In this document: positions 1 through 7,668 of the stretch, piece by piece
Numbering within the stretch: position 1 is the first letter of the stretch
Layout: each line of letters begins with the position of its first letter
Assembly (NCBI GenBank): GCA_021732785.1
Contig: JAKFUG010000038.1
Span: 1-34,735 of the forward strand
Source of the DNA: Planctomycetaceae bacterium
Lineage (GTDB): Bacteria > Planctomycetota > Planctomycetia > Planctomycetales > Planctomycetaceae
Reading direction: 5' to 3'
Length of the DNA stretch: 34,735 bases
Made by a program: the position numbers and the translations under genes
Notes under the pieces: model-generated
What the model was told of the DNA's origin: nothing
The model's input: only the letters and a program-made list of their open reading frames with translations
Database searches by the model: none

Positions 1-149
1 CATCGTTCGCGAATTGCGTCCGGACCAAACTGCGACCGCACGTCGATGGCCAGCAAGCCCTGCAAGCGATTCAAATCGCCGACGCGATCAACCGCCGCGT
101 CGCCGCCCACCAATGGGACGGCCACGGTCAGGGAAACATCGGCCCACAA
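1..149 (-). CDS. Possible N-terminal fragment of a gene running off the left edge
   Basis: Only one minus-strand frame is open from the left edge past base 250. From about base 149 leftward its translation looks protein-like, with hydrophobic beta-type segments such as SLTVAVPLVGG followed by VDRVGDLNRLQGLLAIDVRSQ. Above base 149 the same frame becomes rich in Arg, Trp and Lys and looks non-coding. There is no ATG in frame. A TTG at 149 or a GTG near 125 could be the start. I do not recognise a family. The fragment is too short to decide whether it is a gene, and the start is a guess. Confidence 0.3.
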   Translation of the reverse strand, partial: MWADVSLTVAVPLVGGDAAVDRVGDLNRLQGLLAIDVRSQFGPDAIRER

Positions 150-225
150 CGCCGCCCCAGCCCTCTCCGCGTGGTCGCATAATTTGGTAGCGATACACTT
201 TCGCCAAAAAACGTATCGCCAGATC

Positions 226-253
226 TTGAATTGTCTCTCAATCCGAATAAGAT
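226..253 (+). promoter_or_regulatory. Candidate sigma70-like promoter for the first DUF1559 gene
   Basis: TTGAAT at 226-231 and TAAGAT at 248-253 are separated by 16 bases and lie about 175 bases upstream of the start at 428. This is a consensus match by eye only, in an AT-richer stretch of the intergenic region. A long 5' leader with a small GTTGCG/CGCAAC hairpin (348-353 and 362-367) would follow. Confidence 0.3.
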
Positions 254-427
254 GGTATCGTGCTCGTCTCGACACGGTCCGTGTACTGAATTCGCGTTCT
301 GAGAATTCGGGTCTTCTTTCGGTTCATATTGCAGCCTTTTCGGTTTCGTTGCGGGGCTCCTCGCAACGGTGTTCAATTCTGTGACCTGTTCTGGCGTCAT
401 CTTTTTTTCAGAAAGTCGAGGCTTCAC

Positions 428-1390
428 ATGCGTCGTCGTGGGTTTACGCTCATCGAACTGCTGGTGGTAATTGCGATCATCGCAATTCTCATTGCCCTGC
501 TGTTGCCGGCTGTGCAACAAGCCCGTGAGGCCGCCCGGCGGACTCAGTGCAAGAACAATCTGAAGCAGATCGGGTTGGCCCTCCACAACTACCATGACAA
601 CTTCCTCACGTTCCCCATGGGGAACACCAATCACACTGGCGGCGGCTGGGGGCAATCCTGGTGGGTCGCGGTCCTGCCGTTCTTGGATCAAGCCCCGCTC
701 TACAATGGTTGGGACCATTCCAATGTGAATTCCGGTTACGTCGGGAACGTCGCCTATTACGACGGGAAAGGATTCGCGGCGCGGTTGTGCCCTTCGAGCC
801 CGATGGGACAGTACGAGTGGTCGCCGCATAATGGCGGGAACACGGGAGCCGCGGTGAGTCACTACACTGGAATTTCGGGTGCTTTCCCCGATCCGGCAGA
901 TTCGGCGCGGAATGCACTTTGGACGAACGGTCAATATGGCACAGGCGGCGTGCTGTATTACCGCAGCCGCATTCGCATTGGTGATATTACCGACGGAACT
1001 TCCAACTGCATGATTGTTGCCGAGCAGTCCGATTGGTGTACGGAAACGGCGACGGGACAAAAGCGGATCGCCATTTCGGCTTGGCCGCACGGGATGTGGA
1101 TGGGTAGCCCCGGCAATGACCGACAGTTCAATACGGCCACGCTCCGTTACCGCCCGGGCTATAAGCAAGCCGAGGGGGGACACAACTTTTACGGCTGTGG
1201 TAGCGGCGGGTTGATGACCGGCGTCTGCGGAAACTCGGGAAATAATAACCCCATTCAGTCCGCTCATACGGGTGGTGTGCATGTCCTGATCGCCGACGGC
1301 ACTGTCCGCTTCATCGGTGAAAACATCAATCTCGATACGTGGCTCCGCCTCGGTATTCGCGATGATGGGAAGCCGTTGACCGATTTCTAG
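428..1390 (+). CDS. DUF1559 domain protein with pilin-like N-terminus
   Basis: 320 aa. The N-terminus is RRRG followed by [16 protein letters not shown], a type IV prepilin/pseudopilin signal. Cleavage is expected after the Gly, giving Phe+1 and Glu+5, and the hydrophobic helix anchors the protein in the inner membrane. The conserved continuation [14 protein letters not shown] and then [17 protein letters not shown] defines the planctomycetal DUF1559 (SBP_bac_10-type) family. The C-terminus carries the usual [16 protein letters not shown] motif. The start at 428 has GAGG at 418-421, six bases upstream; a longer in-frame ORF from 329 would bury the prepilin signal. The next gene is a small lipoprotein, a pairing seen twice more in this window. 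The family's function is not established; surface or extracellular assembly is suspected from the pilin-like leader. Confidence 0.93.
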   Translation: MRRRGFTLIELLVVIAIIAILIALLLPAVQQAREAARRTQCKNNLKQIGLALHNYHDNFLTFPMGNTNHTGGGWGQSWWVAVLPFLDQAPLYNGWDHSNVNSGYVGNVAYYDGKGFAARLCPSSPMGQYEWSPHNGGNTGAAVSHYTGISGAFPDPADSARNALWTNGQYGTGGVLYYRSRIRIGDITDGTSNCMIVAEQSDWCTETATGQKRIAISAWPHGMWMGSPGNDRQFNTATLRYRPGYKQAEGGHNFYGCGSGGLMTGVCGNSGNNNPIQSAHTGGVHVLIADGTVRFIGENINLDTWLRLGIRDDGKPLTDF

Positions 1391-1421
1391 TTACTGACGC
1401 GGCTCTCTGATACGATAGAAA

Positions 1422-1452
1422 CCGGACACCATCGACCTGCGATGGTGTCCGG
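1422..1452 (+). terminator. Hairpin between DUF1559 gene and lipoprotein gene
   Basis: A perfect 13-bp stem (1422-1434 with 1440-1452) encloses a 5-base loop, 31 bases after the DUF1559 stop. The arms are flanked by GAAA on the left and ATTTCC on the right, so the stem can extend past one bulged base. The T-run is weak. It could be an attenuating or processing hairpin that reduces expression of the downstream lipoprotein rather than a full terminator. Confidence 0.6.
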
Positions 1453-1514
1453 ATTTCCGTTTGACCATGTTGCTCGTCGCCGGTTCCTGGTTTCGTCCTT
1501 TGAGGTGTTGTCGT

Positions 1515-1961
1515 ATGTGTGGGTCTGCCTTTTCGCGGGGATTGTTGTGGTGTCTCGCCACCCTGTGTTGTATGGGTTGTGGCGGCGGTGGTTTGAAAAA
1601 AGCCACGGGGACGGTTTCCGGTACCGTGACGTTGAAGGGCGCTCCAGTCACAAGCGGAACGGTGATCTTTTTTGCGGAAAATGACGGCGATACGGCAATT
1701 GGACTCCTGCAGAGTGATGGAACATACACCTTAAAGTACGGGAAAAGCTTTGCCGTCCCAATCGGTGACTACCGTGTGGCCATTACCGAAGGACCACCCC
1801 CCGGCACACAATCCGCCTCGCCGGAAGAAATTATGAAGAACCCTCCGAAAGCGAACGCCGAGTCCAAGATCCCGGCGAAATACCGTACCGCAAAAGACAG
1901 TGGCCTGATCGCCGTGGTGGAAGCCGGCAAGAATTCGGGAACGGACTTCGATCTCAAGTAA
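1515..1961 (+). CDS. Small lipoprotein with carboxypeptidase-regulatory-like fold
   Basis: 148 aa from the ATG at 1515, chosen because GAGGTG lies at 1502-1507 with normal spacing. In-frame ATGs at 1461 and 1467 would add a Cys/Trp-rich leader without a clear ribosome site. The N-terminus is a short hydrophobic segment ending CCMGC, a plausible lipobox followed by a Gly run typical of exported lipoproteins. The mature part reads GTVSGTVTLKGAPVTSGTVIF, then a YRVAITEGPPPG segment and an IPAKYRTAKDSGL segment. This is the transthyretin-like domain pattern common in planctomycetal lipoproteins that follow DUF1559 genes. The role is unknown. A partner role for the DUF1559 protein is inferred from linkage only. 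Confidence 0.85.
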   Translation: MCGSAFSRGLLWCLATLCCMGCGGGGLKKATGTVSGTVTLKGAPVTSGTVIFFAENDGDTAIGLLQSDGTYTLKYGKSFAVPIGDYRVAITEGPPPGTQSASPEEIMKNPPKANAESKIPAKYRTAKDSGLIAVVEAGKNSGTDFDLK

Positions 1962-1983
1962 TCGAAATCCAATCCAGCAATTT

Positions 1984-2020
1984 AAAAGGGACGGTCAACA
2001 ATGACCGGTCCTTTTTTTTA
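1984..2020 (+). terminator. Rho-independent terminator after the lipoprotein gene
   Basis: The left arm AAAAGGGACGGTCA and right arm TGACCGGTCCTTTT pair with a two-base internal mismatch around a short loop, and eight T residues follow. It lies about 20 bases after the lipoprotein stop. It also faces the end of the convergent TPR gene, so it may serve both strands. Confidence 0.85.
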
Positions 2021-2081
2021 TTCGAGGTAAATCTGTCTGTCGCACGGAATGGTCATTCATGGCAATCAGCGCAGGCATCCG

Positions 2082-3269
2082 TCAGGGCTGCGCGCGACGT
2101 TCCCACATCCGTGCCTCTTGAGCCCGTCCGAGCTGATGCAGAATTCGGGCAATCTCTGCCGCCAGCTTGGGAGACCGTTCCGTGTTCCATGCAAACTGTG
2201 CGTTCAAGAGATCGCGCTGGAGTTGACTGAGACGTTGTGCCTCCTGCTCCTGGGACACCGCGGCTTCCCAGTTCTGCTGCTCGCGGAGAAGGAGCGCATA
2301 GCGATGCCGCGGCTCGGGCAGATACGGCTTGCGTTCGATCACGCGGCGCAAGATCACGGCGGCCTCGTCGTTCTTTCCGGAATCGACCAGCAAAGTCGCA
2401 TGCAATACGGTCACCCGTTCGTCATCCGGAGCCACTTGGACGGCGACCTCGATTGTCGAGAGCGCCTCCGCGGTATTCCCCTGGCTACGCAGGACTGTGG
2501 CATGGCGGCGCAGCGCCCCGGCGTCGTTCGGTTGGCTCGCCAGTTCGCTTGCGACGAGCGGTGCGGCGGCATCAAACTCCCCCAGATCAATCAGCAATTG
2601 AGCCCACCGCGGCGTCATTTCACGACGTTGCTGCTCGCTCAGAGCCGTTGCTTTGGCGTCCGCCGCACGGCGAAAAGCCTCTGCCGCAAGCGGAAAGCGA
2701 TTCAATGCGAAATGCGCTTCGGCGATGGCCATCCAGGTCGGACCATGATCACCAGCCAAGGGAATCAACCCGTCGGCTTCGATCGCCACACGATCCCATT
2801 TTTGGTCGTGCGTGGAGAGCATGAGTCGCTGCGTCAGCCAAATTCGACGATTCCGATTCGACCGTTCGGCGGCCGCATTGGCCCATTCGGCCAGTCGCCA
2901 TTCCCGAATGTTGAGGGCTGCATCGGCGAGCGCCAACAGGTCATCTTGAGAAGCCCGATTCGGCCGCGCGGCATTCGACCAGCAGCCGTAGGCTTCCGGG
3001 ATTTCGTCCGACAACAGGCAACACCGTCCGCGAACGATCCATGCAGTCTCGCGCTGGAATGACCAATTCAACGTCGCCTCGGCAGCGATTTGCTCGGCGC
3101 GCAGGGGATTGCGCAGCAGTTCATCGCGGGCTCTGGCCAAACAGCGTGCTGTCGACCATTCCCATCCGCCCCAACCGGCACCTGTCAGCAGGACAAGCCC
3201 GATCACCAGACGGGCGATGCGGCGATGAGAGCGCGGTCGGTTAGCGGGAAGGTTTCGGCGTGGCGACAT
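2082..3269 (-). CDS. Membrane-anchored TPR protein
   Basis: 395 aa from the ATG at 3269, which has AAGGA eight bases upstream. A GTG 15 bases further up is an alternative. A basic N-terminus (RRNLPANRPRSHRR) precedes one membrane segment at about residues 19-38, so most of the protein is probably periplasmic. The rest is alpha-helical and Ala/Leu-rich with the TPR spacing: for example residues around WIVRGRCCLL, LPLAAEAFRRAADAKA, and NTAEALSTIEVAVQVAPDDE. The start lies inside the end of the upstream CRTAC1-like gene (29-bp overlap), so translation is probably coupled. CRTAC1-like and TPR proteins are frequent partners in planctomycetes. The binding partner is unknown. Confidence 0.85.
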   Translation of the reverse strand: MSPRRNLPANRPRSHRRIARLVIGLVLLTGAGWGGWEWSTARCLARARDELLRNPLRAEQIAAEATLNWSFQRETAWIVRGRCCLLSDEIPEAYGCWSNAARPNRASQDDLLALADAALNIREWRLAEWANAAAERSNRNRRIWLTQRLMLSTHDQKWDRVAIEADGLIPLAGDHGPTWMAIAEAHFALNRFPLAAEAFRRAADAKATALSEQQRREMTPRWAQLLIDLGEFDAAAPLVASELASQPNDAGALRRHATVLRSQGNTAEALSTIEVAVQVAPDDERVTVLHATLLVDSGKNDEAAVILRRVIERKPYLPEPRHRYALLLREQQNWEAAVSQEQEAQRLSQLQRDLLNAQFAWNTERSPKLAAEIARILHQLGRAQEARMWERRAQP

Positions 3270-5022
3270 GGCCGGTTCCTTCACGCAGGTGATGCCGTCG
3301 ATTCGCGGCCAAGGGTCCGAATTGTTCGGTTTGCCGTGAAGGCCAGGTTACCGTGACTGTGACGGCATCGCTGGTCAACAAGGTGCCGTGCCATTCACAG
3401 GGGCTGTGCGAGGCAAATCCCGCCCCGCGCTGCGGCGACCATTGAACCGTACGGCGACCCGTCGGAATGGTCACCTGCGCACCAATCCCGGTCGGGTCTC
3501 CCCCCTGTGGAGCGAGGCTGATCCGTAACCAATGCGAGGGAGAACGTGTGCCTTGCAGAATCCGCACCGAGTCGACGAGATCGACGAGGACCAGATCCTG
3601 GCCGCCATCGCCATCAAGATCGATAACGGCACAACCACGGCCGCAATGCGCCGATCGAAAGTAGCTGCCGCCCCGCTCGCTCACGTTGCGAAAGCGTTTT
3701 CCGGCTTCGTTGCGATATAGCGCGGGGCGCTGCTGGAATGGCGAACGCGGCGAGTGATAGACGACATGGCCGCTGAGCGCGAACAGATCGGGCCAGCCAT
3801 CGGAATCAAAATCGACGGAGCCCGCTCCAAAGCGGACGTCGAGCCGAGCCTGGCCTGCTAATCCTGAAGCCACCGTTGCGTGCTGAAACAACCCATTGCC
3901 CAGTCCACGGTACAGCGAGTTGTCTTCGAGTTCAAAATTCGTGACAAACAGGTCCGCTTGACCATCGCCGTCAAAGTCATCCCACGCCAGTCCCATGCTT
4001 CCCTCAGCGGCACCGGCTTCGTTCGTCGCCACGCCCGATGCAATCCCCGCTTCCACCCAGGGGAACTCCAAACCTCCCAGATAAAGGTGATTCGGATCCC
4101 CGTCGTTGGCGACATAGAGATCGGCTAAACCATCCCCGTTGAAGTCTGCGGCAAGAACTCCCAAACCGCGGCCGGTTGGCAGCAGGCCGGCCGCTTCTGT
4201 GACTTCGGTGAAAGTCCCGTCGCCGTTGTTCATCCACAGATGATCGCGTTGGGCGGCGAAGCGTTGCGGCGGGCAAACATCGGGCTGGGGGGGAGTACCT
4301 TGCGGACAGGGACGACTGGTCTGCGGGTCGAACTCCACATAAGCGGCGACACACAAGTCCAACCAGCCATCGTGATTGGCATCGAGAAAGACGCCGGAGG
4401 TATCCCACGTCCGACTCCGGACACCGGCGTAGGACGACACATCGACGAACCGCTCGCCATCCTCGTTTCGCAGAATGGCAGTGCTTTCAAATCCCATCAA
4501 TGCAAAATCATCGTCGCCGTCTCGGTCATAGTCCCCGACGGCCCAGCCGTGCGAGTAAGGCCAACTCGCGGAAACCAGCCGGTGCGATGCGTTCGTAAAG
4601 CGGCCGGTGGTATCGTTGAGAAAAAGACCGGGAGCCGTGCCCGTCACTTTGCCGGACGAGGAATCGATTGCGCCGCCGCCTGCCAGCAGCAAATCGGTAT
4701 CCCCGTCGCGATCGATATCGACGGCAGCCACGCCGCCACCCAAAGTTTCCAGCAACGTGAAACGCCCCGCATCCCGCCCCGTTTCTGGTGCGAAGCGCAC
4801 ACCGCTCCGCTCGGTCACATCGCGGAACCAGTCTTCGGGTTGCTCGGCAGCGCCGGGAGAGCTCTCCAATGGGAGAGCGTTCGCCGCACGGTCTACCGTT
4901 TTCGACGAATGCGTCTCGCACCCAGCCGCCCATGCCAGAAGTGCGACTGCAATCGCGCGCATCATCCGATCGGATTGCATCGGCACCACTCTCATGTTTG
5001 TCGACTTTCTCGAAGCCAACAT
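3241..5022 (-). CDS. CRTAC1-like lipoprotein: FG-GAP/VCBS repeats plus ASPIC/UnbV domain
   Basis: Up to 593 aa. Several in-frame ATGs exist (5022, 4995, 4980, 4965, 4962); those nearest the signal peptide give MRAIAVALLAWAAGC, a classic lipobox with Cys35 in the long numbering. Seven Asp-rich calcium-binding repeats follow, beginning near residues 102, 164, 214, 293, 349, 404 and 468; all fit DxDxDGxxD or close variants such as DFNGDGLAD and DFDGDGQAD. Such repeats build a beta-propeller. Residues about 495-580 (HWLRISL, then GIGAQVTI and TVTVTWPS) match the ASPIC/UnbV domain that closes this family. It is probably an exported, lipid-anchored binding protein. It overlaps the downstream TPR gene, forming a two-gene unit. 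The ligand is unknown. Confidence 0.9.
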   Translation of the reverse strand: MLASRKSTNMRVVPMQSDRMMRAIAVALLAWAAGCETHSSKTVDRAANALPLESSPGAAEQPEDWFRDVTERSGVRFAPETGRDAGRFTLLETLGGGVAAVDIDRDGDTDLLLAGGGAIDSSSGKVTGTAPGLFLNDTTGRFTNASHRLVSASWPYSHGWAVGDYDRDGDDDFALMGFESTAILRNEDGERFVDVSSYAGVRSRTWDTSGVFLDANHDGWLDLCVAAYVEFDPQTSRPCPQGTPPQPDVCPPQRFAAQRDHLWMNNGDGTFTEVTEAAGLLPTGRGLGVLAADFNGDGLADLYVANDGDPNHLYLGGLEFPWVEAGIASGVATNEAGAAEGSMGLAWDDFDGDGQADLFVTNFELEDNSLYRGLGNGLFQHATVASGLAGQARLDVRFGAGSVDFDSDGWPDLFALSGHVVYHSPRSPFQQRPALYRNEAGKRFRNVSERGGSYFRSAHCGRGCAVIDLDGDGGQDLVLVDLVDSVRILQGTRSPSHWLRISLAPQGGDPTGIGAQVTIPTGRRTVQWSPQRGAGFASHSPCEWHGTLLTSDAVTVTVTWPSRQTEQFGPLAANRRHHLREGTGHVATPKPSR

Positions 5023-5076
5023 GATACCACGCTGCCCCGGCAGCTCACTTCGCCGCTGCGGAAAGGACTCGGACCT

Positions 5077-6135
5077 CTATGGCGTGAAATCGTCCGTCGG
5101 TGCCAGGTCGGCGCAAAACTTGGCGATCAATTCGGCCGCCTGGTCGAGATCGTTGAGGGAAACCATTTCGACCGGGCTGTGCATGTAACGGTTCGGGATG
5201 CACACCAATCCCACGGCGACCCCACTCCGGGCGAGCTGTAACTCCGCGGCATCGTTACTGCCCGCTCCGGCCAAAGCGTTGAGTTGCACCGGCATTTGTG
5301 CCGTCTTGGCGAGAGAACGGAGCCGATCGAGAACGACCGGGTTGACGTTGGGTCCGCGGTACAATACCGGGCCCTGGCCGAGTTTGATCTGACCGTATTG
5401 ATTCGGATCAATCGTCGGACAATCCGTCGCATGAGTCACATCGACGACGATCCCGATTTGAGGATCAACACTGTGCGCACTCGTTTGCACACCGCGCAGT
5501 CCGATTTCTTCCTGCACGGTTGAGACGGCGTAAATCGCGGCCTGCGGATTTCGCTCGGCCGCGCGCTTGGCGGCCGTCATCACGGTCCAGACGCCGACTT
5601 TGTTGTCCATCGCGGCCCCGGAGGCGAGGCCGTTCCGCAGTTCGGTCCAACCGAGAACCACGGTGACCGGATCGCCGATGGTCACGATCGACCGTGCTTC
5701 TTCACCGTCTTTAACAGCGATATCCACCCAGAGGTTTTTGATCTCGGGGACAACCTTGCGTTCTTCCGTTGTCAGCAGATGAATTGGCTTCCGCGCAATC
5801 ACCCCGTTGACGGGACCGGCTGAGGTCCAGACCTGGACGCGTTGGCCGAGCAAGACTTGCGGATCCCATCCGCCGATCGCGTGGACCCAGAGGAACCCGC
5901 GATCATCGATGTTTTTGACGATTAGACCAATCTGATCACAGTGCCCGGCCAGCATGATTCGCGGACTGCCCTCGGGATTCACGGCCACAATCACGTTGCC
6001 GTGCGAATCGGTGCGCACCGTCGCATTGAACCCCGCCGCGAACTTGCGAACCACGTCCTGGACCGGCCGCTCGAAACCCGACGGGCTGGGAGCATGCAGC
6101 AAGTCGGAAAGGAATTGCCGTTCGTCAGCATTCAT
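5077..6135 (-). CDS. M42 family metallopeptidase (aminopeptidase / endoglucanase-M type)
   Basis: 352 aa, the usual length for the M42 family, which forms large tetrahedral aminopeptidase assemblies in the cytoplasm that trim peptides. The dinuclear metal ligands are visible: His65 in AGHCDQIG, Asp177 in AAMDNKVG, the catalytic Glu209 and ligand Glu210 in VQEEIGLRG, Asp232 in VVDVTHATD and His319 in RYMHSPVEM. The N-terminal LLHAPSPSGFE motif is also typical. No strong ribosome site precedes the ATG at 6135, but the alignment to family N-termini supports it. It lies 54 bases upstream of the CRTAC1-like gene on the same strand and could be co-transcribed. Substrate preference cannot be read from the sequence. 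Confidence 0.92.
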   Translation of the reverse strand: MNADERQFLSDLLHAPSPSGFERPVQDVVRKFAAGFNATVRTDSHGNVIVAVNPEGSPRIMLAGHCDQIGLIVKNIDDRGFLWVHAIGGWDPQVLLGQRVQVWTSAGPVNGVIARKPIHLLTTEERKVVPEIKNLWVDIAVKDGEEARSIVTIGDPVTVVLGWTELRNGLASGAAMDNKVGVWTVMTAAKRAAERNPQAAIYAVSTVQEEIGLRGVQTSAHSVDPQIGIVVDVTHATDCPTIDPNQYGQIKLGQGPVLYRGPNVNPVVLDRLRSLAKTAQMPVQLNALAGAGSNDAAELQLARSGVAVGLVCIPNRYMHSPVEMVSLNDLDQAAELIAKFCADLAPTDDFTP

Positions 6136-6611
6136 GGAAACACTTTGCTTTCAGGAATTGGAATCAAATTCGCATTAGGCCGGGCAAACTGCGGTGGATG
6201 GGAAGCCATCTTCTTGCCGTTCTGAGGGGGATACTCTCCCTGCCTCTATTTTGAGCATTTTCCTTCCAATTTGGAAAATGAACGGCTTTTCTTTTGACCA
6301 TTCGATCGGGGAGTATTAGAACAGAAACGAAGTGGTTTCACGATGAGCCCGGAGTTCCTCACCCAGGATGGAAGACGTCTGAGGAACTTGTTCGAGCGTG
6401 CATCGAAATGGAAGCCTGTCGAGTTGGATGGATTCTCAAGGATGAGTGAAACCAGCATTTCTGTCTGATGACCTCGACCGCACCCGATGAACGCAGCGCT
6501 CATTCCATGGAATGCGCTGTCACCAATTCGGTGGAAGCCCATCAGAAAGACATGGCTGAGTCTTTGCACTTGGGGAATAAAAGTGCCGAGTTTCGCGTGA
6601 AGGAGTCACTG
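6136..6611. other. Divergent intergenic region, no convincing gene
   Basis: 476 bases between the M42 peptidase (minus) and the BON protein (plus); it should hold both promoters. The only clear structure is a hairpin with arms CATTTTCC (6256-6263) and GGAAAATG (6273-6280) around a 9-base AT-rich loop. Open frames here on both strands give composition unlike the neighbours and no family resemblance. Confidence 0.6.
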
Positions 6612-6845
6612 ATGCCCATCGAATTGTATGCACCGAACTCGCAAACTGTCGCCGAACGCGTGGAGCAAACGGTATTGGCGCGGACCGGAGGCCGGATTCG
6701 TGGCCTTCGCGTCCAACTGAGCGGTGATCGGCTGGTGATCACCGGCCGGACGTCAACGTACTACAGCAAGCAACTCGCCACGCATGCCGCGATCGATGCG
6801 GCGGAAACGGCGTTCGGCGTGCAGAACGAAGTCGAAGTCTGCTGA
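6612..6845 (+). CDS. Small BON-domain protein
   Basis: 77 aa from the ATG at 6612, which has a strong AAGGAG at 6600-6605. An upstream in-frame ATG at 6468 would add 48 residues without domain character. The body fits a single BON domain: an N-terminal helix with VAERVEQTVLARTGG, then beta strands LRVQLSGDRLVITGRTSTYYSKQLA, then a helix and a final EVEV strand. BON domains usually bind membranes or polymers. There is no signal peptide or membrane segment in this version, so it may be cytosolic. It stands alone, divergent from the peptidase and convergent with plsY. Confidence 0.8.
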   Translation: MPIELYAPNSQTVAERVEQTVLARTGGRIRGLRVQLSGDRLVITGRTSTYYSKQLATHAAIDAAETAFGVQNEVEVC

Positions 6846-6873
6846 CGGCGGATTTTACACGTGGATGAAGAGA

Positions 6874-6895
6874 CCCAGGCATAGGAATGCCTGGG
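6874..6895. terminator. Hairpin between the convergent BON and plsY genes
   Basis: A perfect 9-bp stem (6874-6882 with 6887-6895) closes a 4-base AGGA loop, 28 bases after the BON stop and 12 bases before the end of plsY. It is flanked by AGA on the left and CTTCT on the right. Position and symmetry suggest a bidirectional terminator for both genes. Confidence 0.7.
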
Positions 6896-6907
6896 CTTCT
6901 GGTGGAA

Positions 6908-7567
6908 TTATTGTGCGGGCGGTAGGGGCTCGGACGGTGCCGCTGACAATCCGTGTTCTTGCCCACGGAGCAACCGCTGCAGATTGCTCCGATGCCACAC
7001 GATGATGAGCGTGGGAATGATCGCGCTGAATGCGGTCAGGCTCCATCGAACGCTGCTCAACCAGTCTGGTGACAGCAACCAGGCCTGCATCCCCGCAAAG
7101 ACGGCGGCACCCAGTACCGAGCCAAGCGAAACAATGCGCGTGGTGGCAAACACCAGCGCAAATGCAACGGCCGTAGCGAGCGTCGCCCACGGAGCGAGCA
7201 CGCTGGCCACTCCCAATGCCGTCGCAACGCCCTTTCCGCCGCGAAAGCCGAGCCAGACCGGAAACACATGGCCGAGAATCGCACACGTTCCCGCAAGAAC
7301 TCTTGCGTGTGAGGCTCCGAGTTCCGCACCGCAGACGCGCCACAACAACAGCGTCGGCAACAATCCCTTGCAGACGTCCAGCAGGAGCACGATCGTGCCC
7401 CACTTTTTGCCTAACACCCGGCTGGCGTTAGTGGCACCAATGTTGCCGCTGCCGAAAGTACGCAGATCCACGCCTTTGATCCACCGCGTACACAGTAAAC
7501 CAAAGGGGATCGAGCCCACAAAGTAGCTCACGACGGCGATCACCATCGCGGCAGTGAACGGTGTCAT
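6908..7567 (-). CDS. plsY: Acyl-phosphate:glycerol-3-phosphate acyltransferase PlsY
   Basis: 219 aa from the ATG at 7567; an ATG at 7612 would add 15 residues. PlsY transfers an acyl group from acyl-phosphate to glycerol-3-phosphate, the first acylation step in bacterial phospholipid synthesis, in the inner membrane. The family motifs are clear: GSIPFG after the first membrane segment, FGSGNIGATNASRVLG (phosphate-binding loop), and GHVFPVWLGFRGGKGVATALG. About five hydrophobic segments follow the family layout. The C-terminal tail after HRSNLQRLLRG is short and polar. It lies 101 bases downstream of the TolC-family gene on the same strand; the two are probably not functionally linked. Confidence 0.95.
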   Translation of the reverse strand: MTPFTAAMVIAVVSYFVGSIPFGLLCTRWIKGVDLRTFGSGNIGATNASRVLGKKWGTIVLLLDVCKGLLPTLLLWRVCGAELGASHARVLAGTCAILGHVFPVWLGFRGGKGVATALGVASVLAPWATLATAVAFALVFATTRIVSLGSVLGAAVFAGMQAWLLSPDWLSSVRWSLTAFSAIIPTLIIVWHRSNLQRLLRGQEHGLSAAPSEPLPPAQ

Positions 7568-7668
7568 CGACAAAGAATTCGGTCCCGGCAAAACCGCTTC
7601 ACAAACAAGCACAGTTCGCTATTCAAACCAAAAACCAGCGAAGCCGCCAACCAACGGCCCGAACAACG

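Noticed and set aside
128-1282. 384-codon minus-strand frame over the first DUF1559 gene
   Set aside because: It is a shadow of a clear coding gene; no domain and atypical composition.
6246-6569. 107-codon minus-strand frame between the peptidase and BON genes
   Set aside because: No ribosome site or family pattern, and it overlaps the expected promoter region.
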